Origin: Pampus argenteus
Taxonomy: Eukaryota; Chordata; Actinopteri; Scombriformes; Stromateidae
DNA: 64,000 bases
Assembly: GCA_036937835.1 (NCBI GenBank)
Contig: CM072877.1
Span: 1,400,001 to 1,464,000 of the forward strand
Reading direction: 5' to 3'
Both the position numbers and the translations under genes were made by a program. Within the stretch, counting starts at the first letter, position 1. Every line of letters starts with the position of its first letter. This document shows, piece after piece, positions 25,965 through 38,600 of this stretch. Below the pieces are notes generated by a model. It was not told the DNA's origin and searched no databases. It was given only the letters and a program-made list of their open reading frames with translations.

Positions 25965-28900
25965 GAGAGCTTCCTGCAGCTTTTACTGTAACATTTGTAA
26001 AAATAGCTTTCTCTCAGGCCAAAACTGACAACTACAGTTTTTCTTAAACAAGGATCAATATTTTCAATGAAAACCATGTTTGCCATCAACAAGTAACTGA
26101 TTTCTAATGATTAGGACCAAAAAACTCACTTCTGAGAGCTTCCTGCAGCTTTTAATGTAACATTTGTAAAAATAGCTTTCTCTCAGGCCAAAACTGACAA
26201 CTACAGTTTTTCTTAAACAAGGATCAATATTTTCAATGAAAACCATGTTTGCCATCAACAAGTAACTGATTTCTAATGATTAGGACCAAAAAACTCACTT
26301 CTGAGAGCTTCCTGCAGCTTTTACTGTAATATTTGTCAAAATAGCTTTCTCTTAGGCCAAAACTGACAACTACAGTTTTTCTTAAACAAGGAGCAATATT
26401 TTCAATCAAAACCATGCTTGCCATCAACAAGTAACTGATTTCTAATGATTAGGACCAAAAAACTCACTTCTGAGAGCTTCCTGCAGCTTTTACTGTAACA
26501 TTTGTAAAAATAGCTTTGTCTCAGGCCAAAACTGACAACTACAGTTTTTCTTAAACAAGGAGCAATATTTTCAATCAAAATCATGTTTGCCATCAACAAG
26601 TAACTGATTTCTAATGATTAGGAGCCCAAAAATAACTTCTGAGAGCTTCCTGCAGCTTTTACTGTAACATTTGTAAAAATAGCTTTGTCTCAGGCCAAAA
26701 CTGACAACTACAGTTTTTCTTAGCAAGGAGCAATATTTTCAATCAAAACCATGTTTGCCATCAACAAGTAACTGATTTCTAATGATTAGGACCAAAAAAA
26801 CTCACTTCTGAGAGCTTCCTGCAGCTTTTACTGTAACATTTGTAAAAATAGCTTTCTCTTAGGCCAAAACTGACAACTACAGTTTTTCTTAAACAAGGAG
26901 CAATATTTTCAATCAAAACCATGTTTGCCATCAACAAGTAACTGATTTCTAATGATTAGGAGCCCAAAAAAAAACTTGTGAGAGCTTCCTGCAGCTTTTA
27001 CTGTAACATTTGTAAAAATAGCTTTCTCTCAGGCCAAAACTGACAACTACAGTTTTTCTTAAACAAGGAGCAATATTTTCAATGAAAACCATGTTTGCCA
27101 TCAACAAGTAACTGATTTCTAATGATTAGGACCAAAAAACTCACTCCTGAGAGCTTTCTGCAGCTTTTAATGTAACATTTGTAAAAATAGCTTTCTCTCA
27201 GGCCAAAACTGACAACTACAGTTTTTCTTAAACAAGGAGCAATATTTTCAATCAAAACCATGTTTGCCATCATCAAGTAACTGATTTCTAATGATTAGGA
27301 CCAAAAAACTCACTTCTGAGAGCTTCCTGCAGCTTTTAATGTAACATTTGTAAAAATAGCTTTCTCTCAGGCCAAAACTGACAACTACAGTTTTTCTTAA
27401 ACAAGGAGCAATATTTTCAATCAAAACCATGTTTGCCATCAACAAGTAACTGATTTCTAATGATTAGGACCAAAAAACTCACTTCTGAGAGCTTCCTGCA
27501 GCTTTTACTGTAATATTTGTAAAAATAGCTTTCTCTTAGGCCAAAACTGACAACTACAGTTTTTCTTAAACAAGGAGCAATATTTTCAATCAAAACCATG
27601 TTTGCCATCAACAAGTAACTGATTTCTAATGATTAGGACCAAAAAACTCACTTCTGAGAGCTTCCTGCAGCTTTTACTGTAACATTTGTAAAAATAGCTT
27701 TGTCTCAGGCCAAAACTGACAACTACAGTTTTTCTTAAACAAGGAGCAATATTTTCAATCAAAACCATGTTTGCCATCAACAAGTAACTGATTTCTAATG
27801 ATTAGGACCAAAAAACTCACATCTGAGAGCTTCCTGCAGCTTTTACTGTAACATTTGTAAAAATAGCTTTGTCTCAGGCCAAAACTGACAACTACAGTTT
27901 TTCTTAAACAAGGAGCAATATTTTCAATCAAAACCATGTTTGCCATCAACAAGTAACTGATTTCTAATGAGTAGGACCAAAAAAACTCACTTCTGAGAGC
28001 TTCCTGCAGCTTTTACTGTAACATTTGTAAAAAATAGCTTTCTCTCAGGCCAAAACTGACAACTACAGTTTTTCTTAAACAAGGAGCAATATTTTCAATG
28101 AAAACCATGTTTGCCATCAACAAGTAACTGATTTCTAATGATTAAGACCAAAAAACTCACTTCTGAGAGCTTCCTGCAGCTTTTACTGTAACATTTGTAA
28201 AAATAGCTTTCTCTCAGGCCAAAACTGACAACTACAGTTTTTCTTAAACAAGGATCAATATTTTCAACAAAACCATGTTTGCCATCAACAAGTAACTGAT
28301 TTCTAATGATTAGGACCAAAAAACTCACTTCTGAGAGCTTCCTACAGCTTTTACTGTAACATTTGTAAAAATAGCTTTGTCTCAGGCCAAAACTGACAAC
28401 TACAGTTTTTCTTAAACAAGGAGCAATATTTTCAATCAAAACCATGTTTGCCATCAACAAGTAACTGATTTCTAATGAGTAGGACCAAAAAAACTCACTT
28501 CTGAGAGCTTCCTGCAGCTTTTACTGTAACATTTTTAAAAATAGCTTTGTCTCAGGCCAAAACTGACAACTACAGTTTTTCTTAAACAAGGAGCAATATT
28601 TTCAATCAAAACCATGTTTGCCATCAACAAGTAACTGATTTCTAATGATTAGGACCAAAAAAACTCACTTCTGAGAGCTTCCTGCAGCTTTTACTGTAAC
28701 ATTTGTAAAAATAGCTTTCTCTCAGGCCAAAACTGACAACTACAGTTTTTCTTAAACAAGGAGCAATATTTTCAATGAAAACCATGTTTGCCATCAACAA
28801 GTAACTGATTTCTAATGATTAGTACCAAAAAACTCACTTCTGAGAGCTTCCTGCAGCTTTTACTGTAACATTTGTAAAAATAGCTTTCTCTCAGGCCAAA

Positions 28901-31900
28901 ACTGACAACTACAGTTTTTCTTAAACAAGGATCAATATTTTCAATGAAAACCATGTTTGCCATCAACAAGTAACTGATGTCTAATGATTAGGACCAAAAA
29001 ACTCACTTCTGAGAGCTTCCTGCAGCTTTTACTGTAACATTTGTAAAAATAGCTTTGTCTCAGGCCAAAACTGACAACTACAGTTTTTCTTAAACAAGGA
29101 GCAATATTTTCAATCAAAACCATGTTTGCCATCAACAAGTAACTGATTTCTAATGATTAGGACCAAACAACTCACTTCTGAGAGCTTTCCTGCAGCTTTT
29201 ACTGTAACATTTGTAAAAATAGCTTTCTCTCAGGCCAAAACTGACAACTACAGTTTTTCTTAAACAAGGAGCAATATTTTCAATCAAAACCATGTTTGCC
29301 ATCAACAAGTAACTGATTTCTAATGATTAGGACCAAAAAACTCACTTCTGAGAGCTTCCTGCAGCTTTAACTGTAACATTTGTAAAAATAGCTTTCTCTC
29401 AGGCCAAAACTGACAACTACAGTTTTTCTTAAACAAGGAGCCATATTTTCAATGAAAACCATGTTTGCCATCAACAAGTAACTGATTTCTAATGATTAGG
29501 ACCAAAAAACTCACTTCTGAGAGCTTCCTGCAGCTTTTAATGTAACATTTGTAAAAATAGCTTTCTCTCAGGCCAAAACTGACAACTACAGTTTTTCTTA
29601 AACAAGGAGCAATATTTTCAATCAAAACCATGTTTGCCATCAACAAGTAACTGATTTCTAATGATAAGGACCAAAAAACTCACTTCTGAGAGCTTCCTGC
29701 AGCTTTTACTGTAACATTTGTAAAAATAGCTTTCTCTCAGGCCAAAACTGACAACTACAGTTTTTCTTAAACAAGGAGCAATATTTTCAATCAAAACCAT
29801 GTTTGCTATCAACAAGTAACTGATTTCTAATGATTAGGACCAAAAAACTCACTTCTGAGAGCTTCCTGCAGCTTTTACTGTAACATTTGTAAAAATAGCT
29901 TTGTCTCAGGCCAAAACTGACAACTACAGTTTTTCTTAAACAAGGAGCAATATTTTCAATCAAAACCATGTTTGCCATCAACAAGTAACTGATTTCTAAT
30001 GATTAGGAGCCCAAAAATAACTTCTGAGAGCTTCCTGCAGCTTTTACTGTAACATTTGTAAAAATAGCTTTGTCTCAGGCCAAAACTGACAACTACAGTT
30101 TTTCTTAGCAAGGAGCAATATTTTCAATCAAAACCATGTTTGCCATCAACAAGTAACTGATTTCTAATGATTAGGACCAAAAAAACTCACTTCTGAGAGC
30201 TTCCTGCAGCTTTTACTGTAACATTTGTAAAAATAGCTTTCTCTTAGGCCAAAACTGACAACTACAGTTTTTCTTAAACAAGGAGCAATATTTTCAATCA
30301 AAACCATGTTTGCCATCAACAAGTAACTGATTTCTAATGATTAGGAGCCCAAAAAAAAACTTGTGAGAGCTTCCTGCAGCTTTTACTGTAACATTTGTAA
30401 AAATAGCTTTCTCTCAGGCCAAAACTGACAACTACAGTTTTTCTTAAACAAGGAGCAATATTTTCAATGAAAACCATGTTTGCCATCAACAAGTAACTGA
30501 TTTCTAATGATTAGGACCAAAAAACTCACTCCTGAGAGCTTTCTGCAGCTTTTAATGTAACATTTGTAAAAATAGCTTTCTCTCAGGCCAAAACTGACAA
30601 CTACAGTTTTTCTTAAACAAGGAGCAATATTTTCAATCAAAACCATGTTTGCCATCAACAAGTAACTGATTTCTAATGATTAGGACCAAAAAACTCACTT
30701 CTGAGAGCTTCCTGCAGCTTTTAATGTAACATTTGTAAAAATAGCTTTCTCTCAGGCCAAAACTGACAACTACAGTTTTTCTTAAACAAGGAGCAATAGT
30801 TTCAATCAAAACCATGTTTGCCATCAACAAGTAACTGATTTCTAATGATTAGGACCAAAAAACTCACTTCTGAGAGCTTCCTGCAGCTTTTACTGTAACA
30901 TTTGTAAAAATAGCTTTGTCTCAGGCCAAAACTGACAACTACAGTTTTTCTTAAACAAGGAGCAATATTTTCAATCAAAACCATGTTTGCCATCAACAAG
31001 TAACTGATTTCTAATGATTAGGACCAAAAAACTCACATCTGAGAGCTTCCTGCAGCTTTTACTGTAACATTTGTAAAAATAGCTTTGTCTCAGGCCAAAA
31101 CTGACAACTACAGTTTTTCTTAAACAAGGAGCAATATTTTCAATCAAAACCATGTTTGCCATCAACAAGTAACTGATTTCTAATGATTAGGACCAAAAAA
31201 CTCACTTCTGAGAGCTTCCTGCAGCTTTTACTGTAACATTTGTAAAAATAGCTTTCTCTCAGGCCAAAACTGACAACTACAGTTTTTCTTAAACAAGGAG
31301 CAATATTTTCAATCAAAACCATGTTTGCCATCAACAAGTAACTGATTTCTAATGATTAGGACCAAAAAACTCACTTCTGAGAGCTTCCTGCAGCTTTTAC
31401 TGTAACATTTGTAAAAATAGCTTTCTCTCAGGCCAAAACTGACAACTACAGTTTTTCTTAAACAAGGATCAATATTTTCAATGAAAACCATGTTTGCCAT
31501 CAACAAGTAACTGATTTCTAATGATTAGGACCAAAAAACTCACTTCTGAGAGCTTCCTGCAGCTTTTACTGTAACATTTGTAAAAATAGCTTTGTCTCAG
31601 GCCAAAACTGACAACTACAGTTTTTCTTAAACAAGGAGCAATATTTTCAATCAAAACCATGTTTGCCATCAACAAGTAACTGATTTCTAATGATTAGGAC
31701 CAAAAAGCTCACTTCTGAGAGCTTCCTGCAGCTTTTACTGTAACATTTGTAAAAACTGCTTTCTCTCAGGCCAAAACTGACAATTACAGTTTTTCTTAAA
31801 CAAGGAGCAATATTTTCAATCAAAACCATGTTTGCCATCAACAAGTAACTGATTTCTAATGATTAGGACCAAAAAACTCACTTCTGAGAGCTTCCTGCAG

Positions 31901-32975
31901 CTTTTACTGTAACATTTGTACAAATAGCTTTCTCTCAGGCCAAAACTGACAATTACAGTTTTTCTTAAACAAGGACCAATATTTTCATTCAAAACCACAT
32001 TTGCCATCAACAAGTAACTGATTTCTAATGATTAGGACCAAAAAACTCACTTCTGAGAGCTTCCTGCAGCTTTTACTGTAACATTTGTAAAAATAGCTTT
32101 CTCTCAGGCCAAAACTGACAACTACAGTTTTTCTTAAACAAGGATCAATATTTTCAACAAAACCATGTTTGCCATCAACAAGTAACTGATTTCTAATGAT
32201 TAGGACCAAAAAACTCACTTCTGAGAGCTTCCTGCAGCTTTTACTGTAACATTTGTAAAAATAGCTTTCTCTCAGGCCAAAACTGACAACTACAGTTTTT
32301 CTTAAACAAGGAGCAATATTTTCAATCAAAACCATGTTTGCCATCAACAAGTAACTGATTTCTAATGATTAGGACCAAAAAACTCACTTCTGAGAGCTTC
32401 CTGCAGCTTTTACTGTAACATTTGTAAAAATAGCTTTCTCTCAGGCCAAAACTGACAACTACAGTTTTTCTTAAACAAGGATCAATATTTTCAATGAAAA
32501 CCATGTTTGCCATCAACAAGTAACTGATTTCTAATGATTAGGACCAAAAAACTCACTTCTGAGAGCTTCCTGCAGCTTTTACTGTAACATTTGTAAAAAT
32601 AGCTTTCTCTCAGGCCAAAACTGACAATTACAGTTTTTCTTAAACAAGGAGCAATATTTTCAATCAAAACCATGTTTGCCATCAACAAGTAACTGATTTC
32701 TAATGATTAGGACCAAAAAACTAACTTCTGAGAGCTTCCTGCAGCTTTTACTGTAACATTTGTACAAATAGCTTTCTCTCAGGCCAAAACTGACAATTAC
32801 AGTTTTTCTTAAACAAGGACCAATATTTTCATTCAAAACCACATTTGCCATCAACAAGTAACTGATTTCTAATGATTAGGACCAAAAAACTCACTTCTGA
32901 GAGCTTCCTGCAGCTTTTACTGTAACATTTGTAAAAATAGCTTTCTCTCAGGCCAAAACTGACAACTACAGTTTT
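25965..32975. repeat. 46-monomer (7,778 bp) duplication unit, copy 2 (truncated)
   Basis: This is the second copy of the 7,778-bp unit, with every rare marker I checked in the same order. Similarity ends at about 32,975, where C6T appears (CAGTTTTTTTTAAAC), followed by A36G near 33,005 and then a different monomer order. About 770 bp of the unit (the part equivalent to 25.2-26.0 kb) is therefore missing or replaced. Confidence 0.92.
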
Positions 32976-33288
32976 TTTTAAACAAGGAGCAATATTTTCA
33001 ATCAAAGCCATGTTTGCCATCAACAAGTAACTGATTTCTAATGATTAGGACCAAAAAACTCACTTCTGAGAGCTTCCTGCAGCTTTTACTGTAACATTTG
33101 TAAAAATAGCTTTCTCTCAGGCCAAAACTGACAACTACAGTTTTTCTTAAACAAGGATCAATATTTTCAACAAAACCATGTTTGCCATCAACAAGTAACT
33201 GATTTCTAATGATTAGGACCAAAAAACTCACTTCTGAGAGCTTCCTGCAGCTTTTACTGTAACATTTGTAAAAATAGCTTTCTCTCAG

Positions 33289-36200
33289 GCCAAAACTGAC
33301 AACTACAGTTTTTCTTAAACAAGGAGCAATATTTTCAATCAAAACCATGTTTGCCATCAACAAGTAACTGATTTATAATGATTAGGACCAAAAAACTCAC
33401 TTCTGAGAGCTTCCTGCAGCTTTTACTGTAACATTTGTAAAAATAGCTTTCTCTCAGGCCAAAACTGACAACTACAGTTTTTCTTAAACAAGGAGCAATA
33501 TTTTCAATCAAAACCATGTTTGCCATCAACAAGTAACTGATTTCTAATGATTAGGACCAAAAAACTCACTTCTGAGAGCTTCCTGCAGCTTTTACTGTAA
33601 CATTTGTAAAAATAGCTTTCTCTCAGGCCAAAACTGACAACTACAGTTTTTCTTAAACAAGGATCAATATTTTCAATGAAAACCATGTTTGCCATCAACA
33701 AGTAACTGATTTCTAATGATTAGGACCAAAAAACTCACTTCTGAGAGCTTCCTGCAGCTTTTACTGTAACATTTGTAAAAATAGCTTTCTCTCAGGCCAA
33801 AACTGACAACTACAGTTTTTCTTAAACAAGGATCAATATTTTCAATGAAAACCATGTTTGCCATCAACAAGTAACTGATTTCTAATGATTAGGACCAAAA
33901 AACTCACTTCTGAGAGCTTCCTGCAGCTTTTACTGTAACATTTGTAAAAATAGCTTTCTCTCAGGCCAAAACTGACAACTACAGTTTTTCTTAAACAAGG
34001 AGCAATATTTTCAATCAAAACCATGTTTGCCATCAACAAGTAACTGATTTCTAATGATTAGGACCAAAAAACTCACTTCTGAGAGCTTCCTGCAGCTTTT
34101 ACTGTAACATTTGTAAAAATAGCTTTCTCTCAGGCCAAAACTGACAACTACAGTTTTTCTTAAACAAGGAGCCATATTTTCAATGAAAACCATGTTTGCC
34201 ATCAACAAGTAACTGATTTCTAATGATTAGGACCAAAAAACTCACTTCTGAGAGCTTCCTGCAGCTTTTAATGTAACATTTGTAAAAATAGCTTTCTCTC
34301 AGGCCAAAACTGACAACTACAGTTTTTCTTAAACAAGGAGCAATATTTTCAATCAAAACCATGTTTGCCATCAACAAGTAACTGATTTCTAATGATTAGG
34401 AGCCCAAAAAAAAACTTGTGAGAGCTTCCTGCAGCTTTTACTGTAACATTTGTAAAAATAGCTTTCTCTCAGGCCAAAACTGACAACTACAGTTTTTCTT
34501 AAACAAGGAGCAATATTTTCAATCAAAACCATGTTTGCCATCAACAAGTAACTGATTTCTAATGATTAGGACCAAAAAACTCACTTCTGAGAGCTTCCTG
34601 CAGCTTTTAATGTAACATTTGTAAAAATAGCTTTCTCTCAGGCCAAAACTGACAACTACAGTTTTTCTTAAACAAGGAGCAATATTTTCAATCAAAACCA
34701 TGTTTGCCATCAACAAGTAACTGATTTCTAATGATTAGGACCAAAAAACTCACTTCTGAGAGCTTCCTGCAGCTTTTAATGTAACATTTGTAAAAATAGC
34801 TTTCTCTCAGGCCAAAACTGACAACTACAGTTTTTCTTAAACAAGGAGCAATATTTTCAATCAAAACCATGTTTGCCATCAACAAGTAACTGATTTCTAA
34901 TGATTAGGACCAAAAAACTCACTTCTGAGAGCTTCCTGCAGCTTTTAATGTAACATTTGTAAAAATAGCTTTCTCTCAGGCCAAAACTGACAACTACAGT
35001 TTTTCTTAAACAAGGAGCAATATTTTCAATCAAAACCATGTTTGCCATCAACAAGTAACTGATTTCTAATGATTAGGACCAAAAAACTCACTTCTGAGAG
35101 CTTCCTGCAGCTTTTACTGTAACATTTGTAAAAATAGCTTTGTCTCAGGCCAAAACTGACAACTACAGTTTTTCTTAAACAAGGAGCAATATTTTCAATC
35201 AAAACCATGTTTGCCATCAACAAGTAACTGATTTCTAATGATTAGGACCAAAAAACTCACTTCTGAGAGCATCCTGCAGCTTTTACTGTAACATTTGTAA
35301 AAATAGCTTTCTCTCAGGCCAAAACTGACAACTACAGTTTTTCTTAAATAAGGATCAATATTTTCAACAAAACCATGTTTGCCATCAACAAGTAACTGAT
35401 TTCTAATGATTAGGACCAAAAAACTCACTTCTGAGAGCTTCCTGCAGCTTTTACTGTAACATTTGTAAAAATAGCTTTCTCTCAGGCCAAAACTAACAAC
35501 TACAGTTTTTCTTAAACAAGGATCAATATTTTCCAATGAAAACCATGTTTGCCATCAACAAGTAACTGATTTCTAATGATTAGGACCAAAAAACTCACTT
35601 CTGAGAGCTTCCTGCAGCTTTTAATGTAACATTTGTAAAAATAGCTTTCTCTCAGGCCAAAACTGACAACTACAGTTTTTCTTAAACAAGGATCAATATT
35701 TTCAATGAAAACCATGTTTGCCATCAACAAGTAACTGATTTCTAATGATTAGGACCAAAAAACTCACTTCTGAGAGCTTCCTGCAGCTTTTACTGTAATA
35801 TTTGTCAAAATAGCTTTCTCTTAGGCCAAAACTGACAACTACAGTTTTTCTTAAACAAGGAGCAATATTTTCAATCAAAACCATGCTTGCCATCAACAAG
35901 TAACTGATTTCTAATGATTAGGACCAAAAAACTCACTTCTGAGAGCTTCCTGCAGCTTTTACTGTAACATTTGTAAAAATAGCTTTGTCTCAGGCCAAAA
36001 CTGACAACTACAGTTTTTCTTAAACAAGGAGCAATATTTTCAATCAAAACCATGTTTGCCATCAACAAGTAACTGATTTCTAATGATTAGGAGCCCAAAA
36101 AAAAACTTGTGAGAGCTTCCTGCAGCTTTTACTGTAACATTTGTAAAAATAGCTTTCTCTCAGGCCAAAACTGACAACTACAGTTTTTCTTAAACAAGGA

Positions 36201-36670
36201 GCAATATTTTCAATGAAAACCATGTTTGCCATCAACAAGTAACTGATTTCTAATGATTAGGACCAAAAAACTCACTTCTGAGAGCTTCCTGCAGCTTTTA
36301 ATGTAACATTTGTAAAAATAGCTTTCTCTCAGGCCAAAACTGACAACTACAGTTTTTCTTAAACAAGGAGCAATATTTTCAATCAAAACCATGTTTGCCA
36401 TCAACAAGTAACTGATTTCTAATGATTAGGACGAAAAAACTCACTTCTGAGAGCTTCCTGCAGCTTTTAATGTAACATTTGTAAAAATAGCTTTCTCTCA
36501 GGCCAAAACTGACAACTACAGTTTTTCTTAAACAAGGAGCAATATTTTCAATCAAAACCATGTTTGCCATCAACAAGTAACTGATTTCTAATGATTAGGA
36601 CCAAAAAACTCACTTCTGAGAGCTTCCTGCAGCTTTTACTGTAATATTTGTAAAAATAGCTTTCTCTTAG
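33289..36670. repeat. 20-monomer (3,382 bp) tandem duplication, copy 1
   Basis: The series from about 33,289 matches the one from about 36,671 at offset 3,382 through the C67A monomer (33,372 and 36,754), two G18T/C32G monomers, the A20C monomer and the long-A monomer. The stretch 35.0-35.7 kb matches 37.9-38.4 kb at offset 2,875. This copy holds three consecutive C118A monomers (34.5-35.0 kb) missing from the second. A private extra C (TTTTCCAATG) lies near 35,534 and a private G159A near 35,494. Confidence 0.82.
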
Positions 36671-38600
36671 GCCAAAACTGACAACTACAGTTTTTCTTAA
36701 ACAAGGAGCAATATTTTCAATCAAAACCATGTTTGCCATCAACAAGTAACTGATTTATAATGATTAGGACCAAAAAACTCACTTCTGAGAGCTTCCTGCA
36801 GCTTTTACTGTAACATTTGTAAAAATAGCTTTCTCTCAGGCCAAAACTGACAACTACAGTTTTTCTTAAACAAGGAGCAATATTTTCAATCAAAACCATG
36901 TTTGCCATCAACAAGTAACTGATTTCTAATGATTAGGACCAAAAAACTCACTTCTGAGAGCTTCCTGCAGCTTTTACTGTAACATTTGTAAAAATAGCTT
37001 TCTCTCAGGCCAAAACTGACAACTACAGTTTTTCTTAAACAAGGATCAATATTTTCAATGAAAACCATGTTTGCCATCAACAAGTAACTGATTTCTAATG
37101 ATTAGGACCAAAAAACTCACTTCTGAGAGCTTCCTGCAGCTTTTACTGTAACATTTGTAAAAATAGCTTTCTCTCAGGCCAAAACTGACAACTACAGTTT
37201 TTCTTAAACAAGGATCAATATTTTCAATGAAAACCATGTTTGCCATCAACAAGTAACTGATTTCTAATGATTAGGACCAAAAAACTCACTTCTGAGAGCT
37301 TCCTGCAGCTTTTACTGTAACATTTGTAAAAATAGCTTTCTCTCAGGCCAAAACTGACAACTACAGTTTTTCTTAAACAAGGAGCAATATTTTCAATCAA
37401 AACCATGTTTGCCATCAACAAGTAACTGATTTCTAATGATTAGGACCAAAAAACTCACTTCTGAGAGCTTCCTGCAGCTTTTACTGTAACATTTGTAAAA
37501 ATAGCTTTCTCTCAGGCCAAAACTGACAACTACAGTTTTTCTTAAACAAGGAGCCATATTTTCAATGAAAACCATGTTTGCCATCAACAAGTAACTGATT
37601 TCTAATGATTAGGACCAAAAAACTCACTTCTGAGAGCTTCCTGCAGCTTTTAATGTAACATTTGTAAAAATAGCTTTCTCTCAGGCCAAAACTGACAACT
37701 ACAGTTTTTCTTAAACAAGGAGCAATATTTTCAATCAAAACCATGTTTGCCATCAACAAGTAACTGATTTCTAATGATTAGGAGCCCAAAAAAAAACTTG
37801 TGAGAGCTTCCTGCAGCTTTTACTGTAACATTTGTAAAAATAGCTTTCTCTCAGGCCAAAACTGACAACTACAGTTTTTCTTAAACAAGGAGCAATATTT
37901 TCAATCAAAACCATGTTTGCCATCAACAAGTAACTGATTTCTAATGATTAGGACCAAAAAACTCACTTCTGAGAGCATCCTGCAGCTTTTACTGTAACAT
38001 TTGTAAAAATAGCTTTGTCTCAGGCCAAAACTGACAACTACAGTTTTTCTTAAACAAGGAGCAATATTTTCAATCAAAACCATGTTTGCCATCAACAAGT
38101 AACTGATTTCTAATGATTAGGACCAAAAAACTCACTTCTGAGAGCATCCTGCAGCTTTTACTGTAACATTTGTAAAAATAGCTTTCTCTCAGGCCAAAAC
38201 TGACAACTACAGTTTTTCTTAAATAAGGATCAATATTTTCAACAAAACCATGTTTGCCATCAACAAGTAACTGATTTCTAATGATTAGGACCAAAAAACT
38301 CACTTCTGAGAGCTTCCTGCAGCTTTTACTGTAACATTTGTAAAAATAGCTTTCTCTCAGGCCAAAACTGACAACTACAGTTTTTCTTAAACAAGGATCA
38401 ATATTTTCAATGAAAACCATGTTTGCCATCAACAAGTAACTGATTTCTAATGATTAGGACCAAAAAACTCACTTCTGAGAGCTTCCTGCAGCTTTTAATG
38501 TAACATTTGTAAAAATAGCTTTCTCTCAGGCCAAAACTGACAACTACAGTTTTTCTTAAACAAGGAGCAATATTTTCAATCAAAACCATGCTTGCCATCA
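36671..38600. repeat. 20-monomer tandem duplication, copy 2 (three monomers lost)
   Basis: The offset to copy 1 falls from 3,382 to 2,875 bp between about 37.8 and 37.9 kb, a difference of 507 bp or exactly three monomers. The T103A change (GAGCATCCTGC) is present in two adjacent monomers here, near 37,976 and 38,145, but in one monomer of copy 1 (near 35,270). Confidence 0.8.

Noticed and set aside
18187..32975. The 7,778-bp pair as a certain assembly error
   Set aside because: The one mismatch at 19,065/26,843 and the different sequence after 25,196 and 32,975 argue for two real copies, though artefact is not excluded without reads.
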